This document shows, piece after piece, positions 12,204 through 23,500 of a stretch of DNA of 64,000 nucleotides. A program made the translations under genes and the position numbers. The stretch covers positions 3,928,001 through 3,992,000 of the forward strand of contig NC_065878.1 of the NCBI RefSeq assembly GCF_933775445.1, in the 5' to 3' direction. The stretch is from Argentina anserina. Taxonomy: Eukaryota; Streptophyta; Magnoliopsida; Rosales; Rosaceae. The number at the start of each line of letters is the position of its first letter. Position 1 is the first letter of the stretch. The notes below the pieces were generated by a model. That model saw nothing but the letters and a program-made list of their open reading frames with translations, made no database searches and was not told the DNA's origin.

Positions 12204-14275
12204 TGATAATAAACCATGTAAAACATCATCGTTAGTATAAAATAAGTAGGGATCGTTCAGTCTCGGGAATTAAAAGGGCCTCAAAACTTATTATGTTATT
12301 GGGGGATTTGAGTTGCATTATAAAACTACTACTGAAAATAAATCATAAATTACTATTTACATGATCGATTTCTCTTTAACAAATTTAAGCCAAATTTACC
12401 ATTACACCACATAATTACAAGTTCGAACATATCATGCATTCTAATTGGACCAATTACAAATTTTTTTAGACACCAATACAATTACAGCCTTAGGGGATCA
12501 TCTAATCATGCAATATTTTATTTAACATTTAGATTGACTTAGGGCCTAATCTAAATTTGCATGATAACACTTAGAGAGTAGAAATCAAACAAGATTATAT
12601 TTAAGCACCAAATCTTTGTTGGAGACATGTTTCATGTATGGCGTCACCCACCATGGTTTCACATGCAAATTTCCATAATTTTTACTACTTTAATCAACAC
12701 AAACCGAACCTACTTAGGGCATGATTCGATTTGTGTCAATATGGTTGATGAATCTAGCACTCAAACACAATCTTAGGGACTGCATCCCAACACTAAATTC
12801 ATATGCGCATATCTGAGAATTATCTAAAAGTATGAGAAAGATGATTAAAACACAACAATAGAAATACAAACTCAATAATTATAGGAAACCATCAATTCGG
12901 CAAAGAACCAAAAATCCAATAGATTAATCTGAAAATTTCAAATTCATATACAAAACAATAATTCCACATAAACATCATACTACAATCTTCATAGACAAAG
13001 TATTGCAGAAAATCAAAAACAAACAAAGCCATGGAGATGAGTTGCGAGAATCACACGTTGTACGAACCTTGGAGGTATGTCTTCAATGGTGATTTTCGGT
13101 GGAGATGTAATTGGTATAGGGGGAGAACGGCTTGTTGTTTTGGTGAAGGATGTTTGAGGTAGTATTTTGGTAGATGTTTGACTCTTGCATGCAAAAGAGA
13201 AGTCATCTTATTTGAGAGGTGAAGACGTGTATATATAGAGGAAAGAGGGAGGGTATGATGCACGGTCTCCTCTTTGATGTTGCCTCTTTCTTTCTATTAT
13301 CATGTCATGCTTTAATTCTTTAATGATCATGCCATGCTTTATTCCCTAAATCATGCATGTTATATTCCCTAAATCATGCATGTTTTATTCATTTAATGAT
13401 CATCTTCTAGCTTTTAGGTTGCATATGTAAGGCTCATTTCTTTCTCTTTCTTTAATTTTTTTTTGGTTGTTGTCTCTCATCTTTCTCAAGGCTCATCCTC
13501 CATCTTCTCCTTAATTATCTCTTCTATTTAATTGTTGCATGACTTGTTGATAATAGGACTTCATAGTGCACGGCTTCTCCTTGTTCCACTCTATCTCCCA
13601 AGCCGTGAGTAATTCTCTATGTAGGCACGGCTCTCCTTTATTTTCTCAATCCGTGACTTATCCCTTTTAGTCCTTCTTTACACAGCTGAAACTCCTTGTT
13701 TTCCTCTAGTATTATCTCTTAAATTCAATCTGAAAATAAGAATATAAAATCATAAGTAAGAGATTATTAGTTTCAAAAATTATGTCCTAATCTAGACAAT
13801 TGTTGTCTTAAAAAGACATATGTAATATATGAGCTTAGCTAGATTAGGAAAATTTCTAATTTGCAAAAATGAAACTTACTAGAATAAGTAAGTTACTAGA
13901 ACATGAAAGTTCATTTAGGAAAGTTTCACAAAAAGAGTTTCAGTTCAAGTATGACTCTCCTAAATGATACGTTTCCCAGTCTAACAAGGATTCTTAGTGC
14001 AAGAAGGACTCTCAAAATATCGCCAATGCGACCAAAATGTAGAAAGATGAAGACTCCTAATCCAACTAGGTTTCCTAGTCCTACAAGGATTCCTACTCAA
14101 ACTAGGATTCTAGACAAATTCTGCGTTTTTAACTCATGTAAGCAGAAAAATGCATCCAATACCGCCCAAGACTCTTACTACGACTCAATAACTTAATAGT
14201 ACAATAATAAGGGCTAAACAAAGTATAAATGGAGGTAAAAACATGTTAAGATCGTTGCACAAAGTGCTCCTATCA
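12204..14275 (-). repeat. Athila-like 3' LTR
   Basis: 2072 bp, beginning TGATAGGAGC at 14275 and ending TTATTATCA at 12204 on the element strand, so TGATA and TATCA form a 5-bp inverted end. The purine-rich tract GTGTGGGGTAGT precedes it (14276-14287). A TATATATA box lies near 13230-13237. Confidence 0.85.
13230..13237 (-). promoter_or_regulatory. TATA box of Athila-like LTR
   Basis: TATATATA on the minus strand, about 1.04 kb into the LTR, followed downstream by a CG-poor leader. It is placed where a U3 promoter is expected. The second Athila-like LTR has the same word at 19743-19750. Confidence 0.5.
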
Positions 14276-16079
14276 ACTACCCCACACTTAGCTTTTGCTA
14301 GTCCCTTAGCAAAACAAAACTAAACAAGACATTATTGCCCCTAAATGATTGCCTCAGAATCTCAAAACACATAGCTTTCAAGTTTAAGCATTTAAATATA
14401 AGCACATAAATTCTAAGTTTCATAAACATGGTCATACTATGAATAAGTCAGATACGAGACAATAAACATTTAACATGTTTAGTTAATCCAATCCTCCTCA
14501 CAAGGCATACTCTTTTTTTTCACTCAGATTCATGGTTATCAATCACACACAAGTATATGCAAGAGAAAGAATATTAAGGCATCAAATAACTTGCATTTTT
14601 CAACAAATGAAAGCACTTTGTGAATAACAGGGGAAAACCTCATTTAACAACTAAGTGAACAAATGCACCAAAACCATATGCTCAACTCTTATGATCATCT
14701 CCACAAACCAAGATATGCTCATTTTAAAAATCATTAGGATCATTAGATAATGTAAATGTTTAGGCTTAGCTAAAGGCATGGAATATCAAGGAATCACAAA
14801 GGTCATTCTATAGACTTAGCAGAGTAAAGAGTAAACATCATCCTTATGACACCACACACGATCAGGGGCCGAATATAACAAGTTGGGCACAATCATCATT
14901 CTAACTACAAAGTGAACATGAACAAAGGTCAAGTAAAAATTTTTAGACCTTCAATTACAACTTAACTCCAAATCACAAATGAAAGACAACATATCATTTT
15001 TTTTATTTTTTTATTTTCTTGCCGAGTTCATCATTCTTTTTTTTTCTTATTTTTTTTTCGGCAATGCTTGCTTAAAAGCTTGTTGATTCTTTTTCAAATG
15101 TCTTCCACCCCACACTTATTTCATGCATCATCACACCATCATCTCAACAAGAATTCTGCCAAGTCTATAGGACAAAGTAGAGGTAACTGTACTAAGCATG
15201 AAGATAACATATTTGATGAAGAAAAGGCTCAATGTAGGCTCAAATGAGGTTCAACTAAGGGGTCCCAAACATGGTACATAAAGGGATACATGGCTGTTTG
15301 GCTAAAGTGGTGGTATTCCTAAAACTCATTCATAAATCCTGTTCAAAATCATAGCATTTTATGACTTAAAAGTTTCAACAATCACAAAAGTGAGTTCTAG
15401 TAAATTTTAGAGTCCATTAAAAGCTATGACACATAGTTATTGAATATGCAAAGAATAATGAGGTTCATGAACAACAACGAAATTTCATATTACATCTCAT
15501 GAAGAAAGTACACATATGCTTAAAAACTCACAGGTTGTTATGGACTTTAAACTGACCAAAACATGTATGCCATAATCAATCAATCTGAATCTCACATGTT
15601 CATACCAAATCCACATCATCAATGAAACTTACAATTTAATTCGTATGAAATGTAAACCATCATCTATGCATTTAGAGACATAATCATCATAGACTTTAGG
15701 AGCATTCTAAGACTAAATAAAGCAATACAATATTTTTTTCTTTTCTTTTTTCATTTATTTTTCCGATTTATTTGTCTTTATATCATGACACAAACAATAA
15801 ATCAAAGCAAAAACAAACAATCAAAGCAAAAACAAACAATCAATGATCTTCCAACCCTACCCCACACTTAGAAAATTACATTGTTTTCAATGTAAGCTCA
15901 ATAGTAAGAATGTAATTCATAAGCATAGAATAAGATCACATATACAATTCAACCATAAGAGTGAAGGGATTAGAAAATTCAAACTTCCGTAGACGACTCC
16001 TCCACAGATACGGTTGAAATTGGTTGCCTCCCATGCAATGTTTGAGTTTTATAGTCTCTCAGCCTAGACTATCTCATGT
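14276..16079 (-). other. Athila-like 3' non-coding region
   Basis: About 1.8 kb between the end of integrase and the 3' LTR, without a supported ORF. Some Athila elements carry an env-like ORF here, but I see none. The words CCCCACACTTA recur (14279, 15112 and 15862 areas) and are purine tracts on the element strand. The one adjacent to the LTR is the likely plus-strand primer. Confidence 0.6.
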
Positions 16080-17860
16080 TCATTCTCCTTTAGGCGCATC
16101 TCTCACAATTGTCTCCTCATACGTGTGCTCTTCAAATGGCTCATAGTAAGACTTAAGTCGATACTCATTCACCTTAAATGCATTCCCTGTTGTATCACTT
16201 TGAATCTCAACTGCACCATGAGCAAACACGTTAGTAACAACAAATGGGCCAACCCAACGCGAACGAAGTTTCCCTAGAAATAACATAAGCCTCGAATGGA
16301 ATAACAAAACTTTCTAGCCCACTTGGAACTTCTTTCCTCTTATCATTTTGTCATGGTAAGCACGAGTTTTCTCATTGTAAATCCACGAAGCATCGTAAGC
16401 CTCATTCCTAATCTCCTCAAGCTCATTGAGCTGCACTTTCAATGTAGACCTGCTTCATCCAAGCTCATGTTGAACTTCTTCACCGCCCACCATGCTATGT
16501 GCTCTAACTCCATTGGAAGGTGACATGCCTTCCCATACACCAATCTGAATAGTGACATCCCAATGGGTGTCTTGTACGCGGTCCTGTAAGCCCATAATGC
16601 ATCATCCAAATGATCACTCAAATCCTTCCTTGTTGGACCTATAGTTTTCTCCAGAATTCCCTTGATTTCTCTGTTGGACACTTCTGCCATGCCACTTGTC
16701 TGAGGATGATATGGTGTCGAAACTTTGTGAGTCACTCCATACTTCATGAGCAATACCTCAATTGTCCGGTTGCAGAAATGAGAACCTCCATCACTTATCA
16801 AAACACGTGGTACTCCAAACCTGCAAAATATGTTAGTTCTTAAGAAACCTGCAACCACTTTTGAATCATTAGTCCTTGTGGCCTTTGCCTCCACCCACTT
16901 CGACACATAATCAATAGTCAATAAGATATACAAGAAACCTCTAGATAAAGGAAATAGACCTATGAAATCTATACCCCACACATCAAAAATTTCGACAGTA
17001 ATAATAGGAGTAAGGGGCATTTGATCTCTCGGACCAATCTTACTTGTCCGTTGACACCTATCACAAGAAACACAAAACATGTATGCATCCTTGAAAATAG
17101 TATGCCAATAAAATCCACATTCCAACACCTTCAAAGCTGTTCTACGAGGCCCAAAATGACCTCCACATGCCTCATTATGACAGAAGTTAAGAATTGACCT
17201 ATGCTCATTTTCTAGGACACATCTCATAATGACTTGATCACTACATTGTTTCCATAAATATGGTTCATCCCACATATAATATCTAGCTATTTTCTTCAAT
17301 TTAGCCTTATTAGCATGCGAAAGTGTACTAGGAAAAGTTTTAGTAACTAAATAATTGACAATGTCTGCATACCAAGGCACACTTACCTCTATCCGAAAGA
17401 GTTGCTCATTTGAGAAAGTCTCACGTAGTGGCTCTCTTTCCTCATCTCGCACAATCCTACTCAAATGATCAGCCACCACATTCTTACTTCCCTTCTTATC
17501 TTGAATCTCAAGGTCAAATTCTTGAATCAGCAGTATCCACCTGATCAGCCTAGGCTTAGCATCTTTTTTAGTCATCAAATATCTTAAGGCTGCGTGGTCA
17601 GAATACACAATAACTTTAGAATACAAAAAATATGATAGAAATTTTTCTAAAGCAAAGATTATAGCCAAAGGCTCTTTTTCCGTGGTGGAATAATTTATCT
17701 GGGCCTTATTAAGAGTCCTAGACGCATAGTAAATCACTGCAGGCTTCTTTTCTCTTCTTTAGCCCAACACTGCATAGTCTGAAGCATCACACATCAATTC
17801 GAAGGGCAAGTTCCAATCCGGATGACAAATGATGGGTGCACTAGTCAACAACTCTTTCAA
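16080..17860 (-). pseudogene. Athila-like RNase H and integrase
   Basis: The longest open piece (17737-16439, 432 codons) starts within RNase H ([11 protein letters not shown], then TEKEPLA and [11 protein letters not shown]). It continues through the integrase zinc finger (final CVSCDRCQ) and the DDE core, with Asp in GIDFIG, Asp in LISDGGSHF and Glu in [11 protein letters not shown] second piece (16307-16080) is the integrase C-terminal fold (KLRSRWVGPFVV, VNEYRLKSYYEP). The two are separated by a frameshift near 16430 and a TAG near 16315. Upstream, the RNase H start CDASDYAV lies before a TAA at about 17759. This is a recognisable but inactivated pol C-terminus. Confidence 0.85.
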
Positions 17861-18698
17861 TTTCACAAACGCTTTCTCACATGCATCATCTCATATGAAC
17901 GACACCTCCTTCTGCAATAGGGTACACATAGGTCTCGCCACCATGGAAATATCCTTTATGAATCTCCTATCAAATCTTGCATGACCAAGGAAAGAACGAA
18001 CCTCTCTCACAGTTGTGGGAAATGGTAAGTGATGCACAATATCAACCTTAGCCTTGTCTACCTCAATACCCTTAGCAGATATAATATGTCCCAAAACTAT
18101 CCCTTGATTCACCATGAAATGACATTTTCCCCAATTAAGCACAAGGTTAGTTTCTACACACCTTCTCAAGATTAACTCTAAGTTCTCTAAACATGCATCA
18201 AAGTCTTTTCCATAAACACTAAAATCATCCATAAAGACCTCAATGATATTTTTGATAAAGTCAGAGAAAATAACAAGCCTACATCGTTGAAATGTACCTG
18301 GTGCGTTGCACAACCCAAAAGGCATGCGTCGATAGGTAAAAGTGCCAAATGGACATGTAAATGTTGTCTTCACCTGATCCTCCGGATGAATGCATATCTG
18401 GTTGTACCCACTATACCCATCTAGAAAACAATAGAACTCGTGTCCAGCTAATCTCTCAAACATCTGGTCCATGAACGGTAAAAGCATGTGATCCTTGCGT
18501 GTTGTAGCATTCAACTTCATATAATCAATGCACATCCTATGACCAGTCACCAACCTCTGGGGTACCAACTCATTCGCCTCATTTTTCACAACAGTCACCC
18601 CACTCTTTTTAGGCACAACTTGCACTGTCCGAGATAGAATAGATGACTCCACAATCAAGCAGCTTGATCACCTCATCTTTCACAATTGTCATCATTGA
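17861..18698 (-). pseudogene. Athila-like reverse transcriptase
   Basis: Open from 18658 to 17891 (255 codons), with the RT signatures VTGHRMCIDYMKLN, DGYSGYNQICIHPEDQ, PFGTFTYRRMPFGLCNAP and the catalytic VFMDDFSVYG box. The N-terminal edge reads MTIVKDEVIKLL and GVIYSISD in a different frame, so a short deletion near 18620 breaks it. A TGA at about 17891 separates it from RNase H. The start codon of the open piece is not biological. Upstream, the frame runs into the primer site of the inserted LTR at 18699. Confidence 0.85.
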
Positions 18699-18701
18699 CG
18701 T

Positions 18702-18719
18702 TCCCCGGCAACGGCGCCA
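18702..18719 (-). other. tRNA-Asp-type primer-binding site
   Basis: The minus strand reads TGGCGCCGTTGCCGGGGA, complementary to the 3' end of plant tRNA-Asp, the usual primer of Athila elements. It begins two bases after the LTR end at 18722. Confidence 0.85.
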
Positions 18720-19742
18720 TTTGATGAATGCTCGATTACTCGACATCAATATTTAACCCTGTAAGCATCGTAAGTAGTATAAAGCAAGAGGGTATCGTTC
18801 ACAAACCGGGGATCCAGCCAGGGCTTAGGATCAGAACACTTACACGAATTCATAAAGATATAAAAGGTTGATATAGTTTTTGGATTGAATCATAAAAACA
18901 GTAAACAAAACCTAAACTAATATATACATGTGATCAACCAACCAACACATAATCAATCACCAAAACAAATCATACAAAGGAAATCGAACCAAGCTCTATG
19001 TCTTTCTTCTAGCATCATGCCGAGACCATATATTGAACAACTAAGGTTGGATCATGCAATCTAAGTTCCAAATCAGTAACCTATATGCATAGACACTTGA
19101 CACATTCAAGTCTTGCCACTCGGCTTCATTGAAATCTAACATGTTCATCTTACCACATAATCCCAAAGCCATGCATATCGAATTCATTAAGTATGTCACC
19201 TACTTAATCCCCAATCATGCAATTTCGAAAATCACATAGAAAAGAATAAACATGTTCATAGCATAAGTCTTTAATCCAACAACCTAAATATCATGCTACA
19301 ATCGTACACATAACACTTAGAAATCAAAATTGATCAAGAACAAGGTTCGGCAGAAACCAAAAACAGAAATTCCATAAAACCAAAACATAATTTTCGAATC
19401 CTTTACATAAGTTGAATCAAGTAGCTATTTCATAGACAAAATTGAAACAAGATTACTCTACACAAATCGCAACTCATCCAAGAACAAGAATAAAACCAAA
19501 AACCGAATTGAAATAAAGAGAGAATCATGGTTACACTTTATCAATCAATCGATCCTACAAGGTGTAGCCAAGACTTCTATGGATGAAACCTCTTCTCAAT
19601 CGTGCTTCAAGGCTATAGATAAAGGTGGAGAATGGTGGAATCGGTTTTAGGATTTCTTGGAAGGATGAAGGATGAATTTGGCAAAGCTATGGCTGTGTTT
19701 GTGTGTAGGGCTGATGATGTTGCTGAATGGAGAGGCCGGCCT

Positions 19743-19750
19743 CTATATAT
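19743..19750 (-). promoter_or_regulatory. TATA box of inserted Athila-like LTR
   Basis: TATATATA within a GGCCGGCCTCTATATATAG context, placed about 550 bp from the LTR start on the minus strand, in a position like that of the box in the host LTR. Confidence 0.45.
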
Positions 19751-20294
19751 AGAGGTTTAGGAAGCCTTCTTGCCGTGCCATAAGGAGATAGAATCCAATT
19801 GGGAAACTGAAATCCTCTTTGTTATGGATTTGATTTATGTACTCCATATCCAACTTGATGTAGGAAACCAAGTCCAATAGGGAGATCTCTAAAGGGCAGC
19901 TCGGCAATCTCTTGGTCCAACTAGGAGTAGCTAGGCCGGCCTCCTCTTCTCCTTCTTCAACTCGAATATGATTTCCTTGTTCAACTAGGAATGCAACTCG
20001 GCAACTCTCCTTTCTTTCCAAATATGATTTGTCTTTCCTGAAAAGAAATCGTCGATTAAGGAATAGGAAAGAATGAAAATAGGAAAGTAGAGTCCTAGTC
20101 GAGTAAGGAATCCTAGCTCAATCAGGAGTTCTAATACTTAGCACAATTTCATCATCAAATCATCTAAGTTCGAAATAGCTCTATTTCAAACATACATATG
20201 ACAAATATGAACCTAAAGCAACTAAATAAGAAGTAACAAAGCATAAGAATAGGGCATATAAACATTAAGAACGTCACACTTTGTGTTCCTATCA

Positions 20295-21240
20295 GCAATA
20301 TCCTCTTAGCATCACGTGTAGGCTTGGTGCCATCCTCTAAAAGTATCATATGAACACAAGTTGTAGGGCTGATCCCCTTGATATCTGCCAAAGTCCATCC
20401 AATAACGGTCTTGTTCCTCTTAATCACATCAATCAATCTAGCTTCTTGCTGCTTACTCAGTGTTGATGACATAATAACTGGTAGAGTATCATCCTTTCCA
20501 AGGTACACATATTTCAAATGGTCTGGAAGCTCCTTCAAATCTAACTTTGGGGCCTGTACCACAGATGGTAACAATTTATTAGTGAAAATGGGAATTGACA
20601 AAAAAGAGGGATACCTTTTGTATGGTTGAGCTTCAAGGTCATTCACTATTTCGAAAATTTTGGGCTCAAAATCATCCCACTCCTCTCTTGGGACACGGTC
20701 CCCATGCTTGTCAAATCTGGCCCCTTGCTCCATAGCTAATTGATATGCTTCTAACGTCTCTGACATAACCTGTGCAATAAAATCAACAACATCCACACAA
20801 AAAAAAAACGAGTTAAGGTCAAAAACTGGGTACTTTATTGCCTAAAAAATGTTGAAGCTGATAACATCTCCATCAAACTCCATCGTCAAACTCCCATTTG
20901 CAACATCAATGCATGTCCTTACAGTCCTCATGAACGGTCTCCCCAAAAGCAGTGGAGTTGTCTCCAATGGTAATACCTCCATGTCTAGCACATAAAAATT
21001 TGCAAAAAAAATCAAGTGACTGACCTGCACAAGGACATCCTCAACATACCACTTAGTGTACTTGTTAGATTGATCTGCTAATTGGATAATCATATTATCA
21101 TTCTTTAAAGGTCCTAATCCTAGTGATTGATAAACATTATATGGCATGAAATTTATCGAAGCACCTAGATCAAGCATACATTATCAAATAATGTGTTACC
21201 AATTTTACATGGGACAAAGAAACTTCCCGGATCCTTCATC
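20295..21240 (-). pseudogene. Athila-like protease and pre-RT linker
   Basis: The 21177-20842 piece carries the aspartic protease: the active-site word LDLGASINFMP, then LLLGRPFMRTVRTCIDV and TMEFDGDVISFNIF. It stops at a TAA. The next piece (20796 to about 20295) is the conserved linker before RT (TLSKQQEARLIDVIKRNK, GWTLADIKGISPTTC, ILLEDGTKPTRDAKR), interrupted by the inserted LTR. Its apparent C-terminus beyond ILL is LTR sequence, not protein. The open frame upstream of LDLGAS is cut by a stop at about 21180. Confidence 0.85.
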
Positions 21241-23240
21241 TTAGGGGGTAGCTTCTTTTGGATGACAGCTGAAACAGTCTCATTCATCTTCACTACCTTT
21301 ATCTTCCCTAATTTGTCTTCTTGAAGTGAAAAGCTCCTTAAGAAATTTCACATATTTAGGGATATGTATGATACACTCCAACAATGGAAGGTTAACTTGC
21401 ACCTTCCTAAAGACCTCCAATACCTCATCATCAGATTTATCCTTCTTGCTCTTTTCAAACCTAGAAGGAAAAGGTACACACGAAATAGAATTAGTTTTAA
21501 CTAATTCATTTAAGTTAGCATTTGTACCTTTGTGTGCTTCATGGATTGGCACACCCTCATTCTTGGAGGTAGCTGGATCTTTCTCCAAGTCATTCATCAT
21601 AGTCATCTCATCACCCTCCTCAAGAACATGGGCCATTTGGGCCTTCCTAGCTCGAGCCCACTCCTTGTCATGATAGCTTGGGCTTGCTCATTCCTTGGGT
21701 AAGGTATGACACCACTTGGCAACTTCCCTTGCTCAGAAAACGGCCCATAAAGTCTACTATCTGACCCATATGCGTGTTTAGCTCCGTAATGTTCTTGATA
21801 TTCGCTTGTTGACCCACCACCAAAGTTTGAGTCACGGTATTCAATTGACTTTGCCCAGCAGCTAAAGATTTCAACATCTTATCATAATTAGGAGTACTAG
21901 CCACGTTGGGAGGTGGAACATTGAGTAGTGGAGCTTGTGGTCTAAACAAATTAGCCGGACGAGGCCCAAATTTCATAGCATTCTGATGTGGCCTTAGTAC
22001 ATTCTCATTATTGGACCACCGAAAATTTGGATGATCATGTAGACCAGGGTTGTAGGTATTCAAAAATGGATTATACCTCTGACCTCCTTGATAACCAGGG
22101 GAATTGACTTCCTCATACCCTCCACTAGAAGCAACTTGAGGACAATGATCAGTAGGGTGCCCCTCCATACAGATTCCATAAACTTGAGCTGCACTAGTCT
22201 TCATGAAATGACTCATCATCTTGGACACCTTATCAACCTTGTCCTCTAGAGCAGAGCTTGAACTCAATTTGGTCAATTTGGTCTCATGTACCTGCCGTGT
22301 GGAACTAGCAGATGTCCCAAATTGCTGATTGTTCATGGCTCTTTTCTCCAATAGATCCTTTGCTACCACATTACTCTTGTCTAGAAATGATCCACCAACT
22401 GCTAAATTTAGAAACTCTCTCTCCATTTGTAGCAATCCTTCATAGAAATATTGAAGCAACAGACCTTCTCTAATTCCATGGGCTGGGCATGATGCTACAA
22501 GAGATTTGAACCTCTCATAGTAGTTGTAAAATGACTCATCCGGCCCTTGCTTGATACTAGTTATATGCTTCCTTATGTGAGTCACCCTTGAAGATGGAAA
22601 ATATTTTGACAGAAACTCGTTCACCATTGTTGTCCATGAAGTAATCCTACCAGTAGGTACCTCAAACAACCACTTTTGAGCTCGATCCTCTAATGAATAT
22701 GGAAACGCCCTCATCTTCACTATATGAATACCAGCTCCTCTAGGGCACATGGTCTCACAGTTGAACTGGAACATAGTGAAATGTTGATTGGGCTCATCTC
22801 CTGAGAGTCCATGGAACTTAGGCAAATGATGTAGGAACCCACTCTTCAACTCAAAATCACTTGTCTTGCCCTCCTCTGGAACAAGGTACGCTATGTTAGA
22901 GGATGATGTCCCCCCAACTGCTCCTTCTACTTGGCCGTTTCTAGTTTTGGAACTAGGTTTTCCTCTGTTCGGCTTTGAACTGTGGGCACTGGATCAGGTA
23001 AATTGAAATTCAATTGGCCCAAATGACACAGACTTGTCAACAATTCTAACTCTAGATCCTCAAAGAACAATGGATTGAGCCCACTACAACTTGATGAACC
23101 TGGAAATGGCGAAATGGACCCAAGTCTCTTCATTCGTAAAATGAATCTGACTCAATGAAAACGTTATCAAACTGAGCTTGAGGCTGAATTCTTTTCAGGC
23201 GTGCACTAAACTCTTCGGACCAACCACTAATCTTGGACAT
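21241..23240 (-). pseudogene. Athila-like gag
   Basis: The likely original start is the ATG at 23240 (MSKISGWSEEFSARLKRIQ), whose frame stops at about 23133. The main open piece, 22849-21668 (393 codons), holds the retrotransposon gag core (DRAQKWLFEVP, FLSKYFPSSRVTHIRK, ESFYNYYERFKSLVASCPAHG). A zinc-knuckle remnant, YGICMEGHPTDHCP, has lost the first Cys of the usual CX2CX4HX4C (Tyr instead). The frame shifts near 21740. Another piece (21636-21280) carries the conserved pre-protease spacer (PFPSRFEKSKKDKSDDEV, VNLPLLECI). Confidence 0.8.
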
Positions 23241-23500
23241 TTATGAGCCTAAAAAGAACAATTATTAGTAACTTTACAAAGTATGAAATACGAATATAAA
23301 TAAATACAAACTTTTCTTTCTTTCACTTTCTTTCTTTTTCTCTTTCACTTTTGTTTTCTTTTCTTTCTCTTCAATTTCGTAACTTTTTTTTGTTCTTCTT
23401 TCTTTGTTCTTTTCTTTGTTTGTTATAGATTGATTGTTTTTTTAATTTTTATTTCTTTTATTCTTCATTATTATTTTTTATTATTACAAAAATTTACAAG
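23241..23500 (-). other. Athila-like leader, truncated
   Basis: Low-complexity T/C-rich sequence upstream of the gag start, ending at the boundary with the LTR at 23501. No primer site or 5' LTR of this element follows, which marks a deletion. Confidence 0.6.

Larger units (their letters stand above)
18699..20294 (-). mobile_element. LTR plus primer-binding site of a second Athila-like element
   Basis: This insertion separates the pre-RT linker (ending KPTRDAKRIL) from RT (starting MTIVKDEV) of the host element. It consists of one 1573-bp LTR (18722-20294, TGATAGGAAC to TTCATCA) followed by two bases and a tRNA-Asp-type primer site, and then stops. It is neither a clean solo LTR nor a full element: interior and second LTR are missing. 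It has the same architecture as the host LTR but is clearly diverged in sequence and about 500 bp shorter. Confidence 0.8.
12204..23500 (-). mobile_element. Athila-like Ty3/gypsy element lacking its 5' LTR
   Basis: A minus-strand element with gag, a gag-protease spacer, protease, RT, RNase H, integrase, a long 3' non-coding region and a 2072-bp 3' LTR, in that order. The VFMDDFSVYG RT box, the DLGA protease site and long LTRs are characteristic of the Athila lineage. It is inserted into copia copy R after GAAGAC (12198-12203). No 5' LTR was found: leader sequence stops at 23500 against an unrelated LTR. Gag, pol and the pol C-terminus each contain stops or frameshifts, so the element is dead. 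Confidence 0.88.

Noticed and set aside
14276..16079. Search for an env-like ORF after Athila integrase
   Set aside because: No open frame of useful length; only non-coding sequence and purine tracts.
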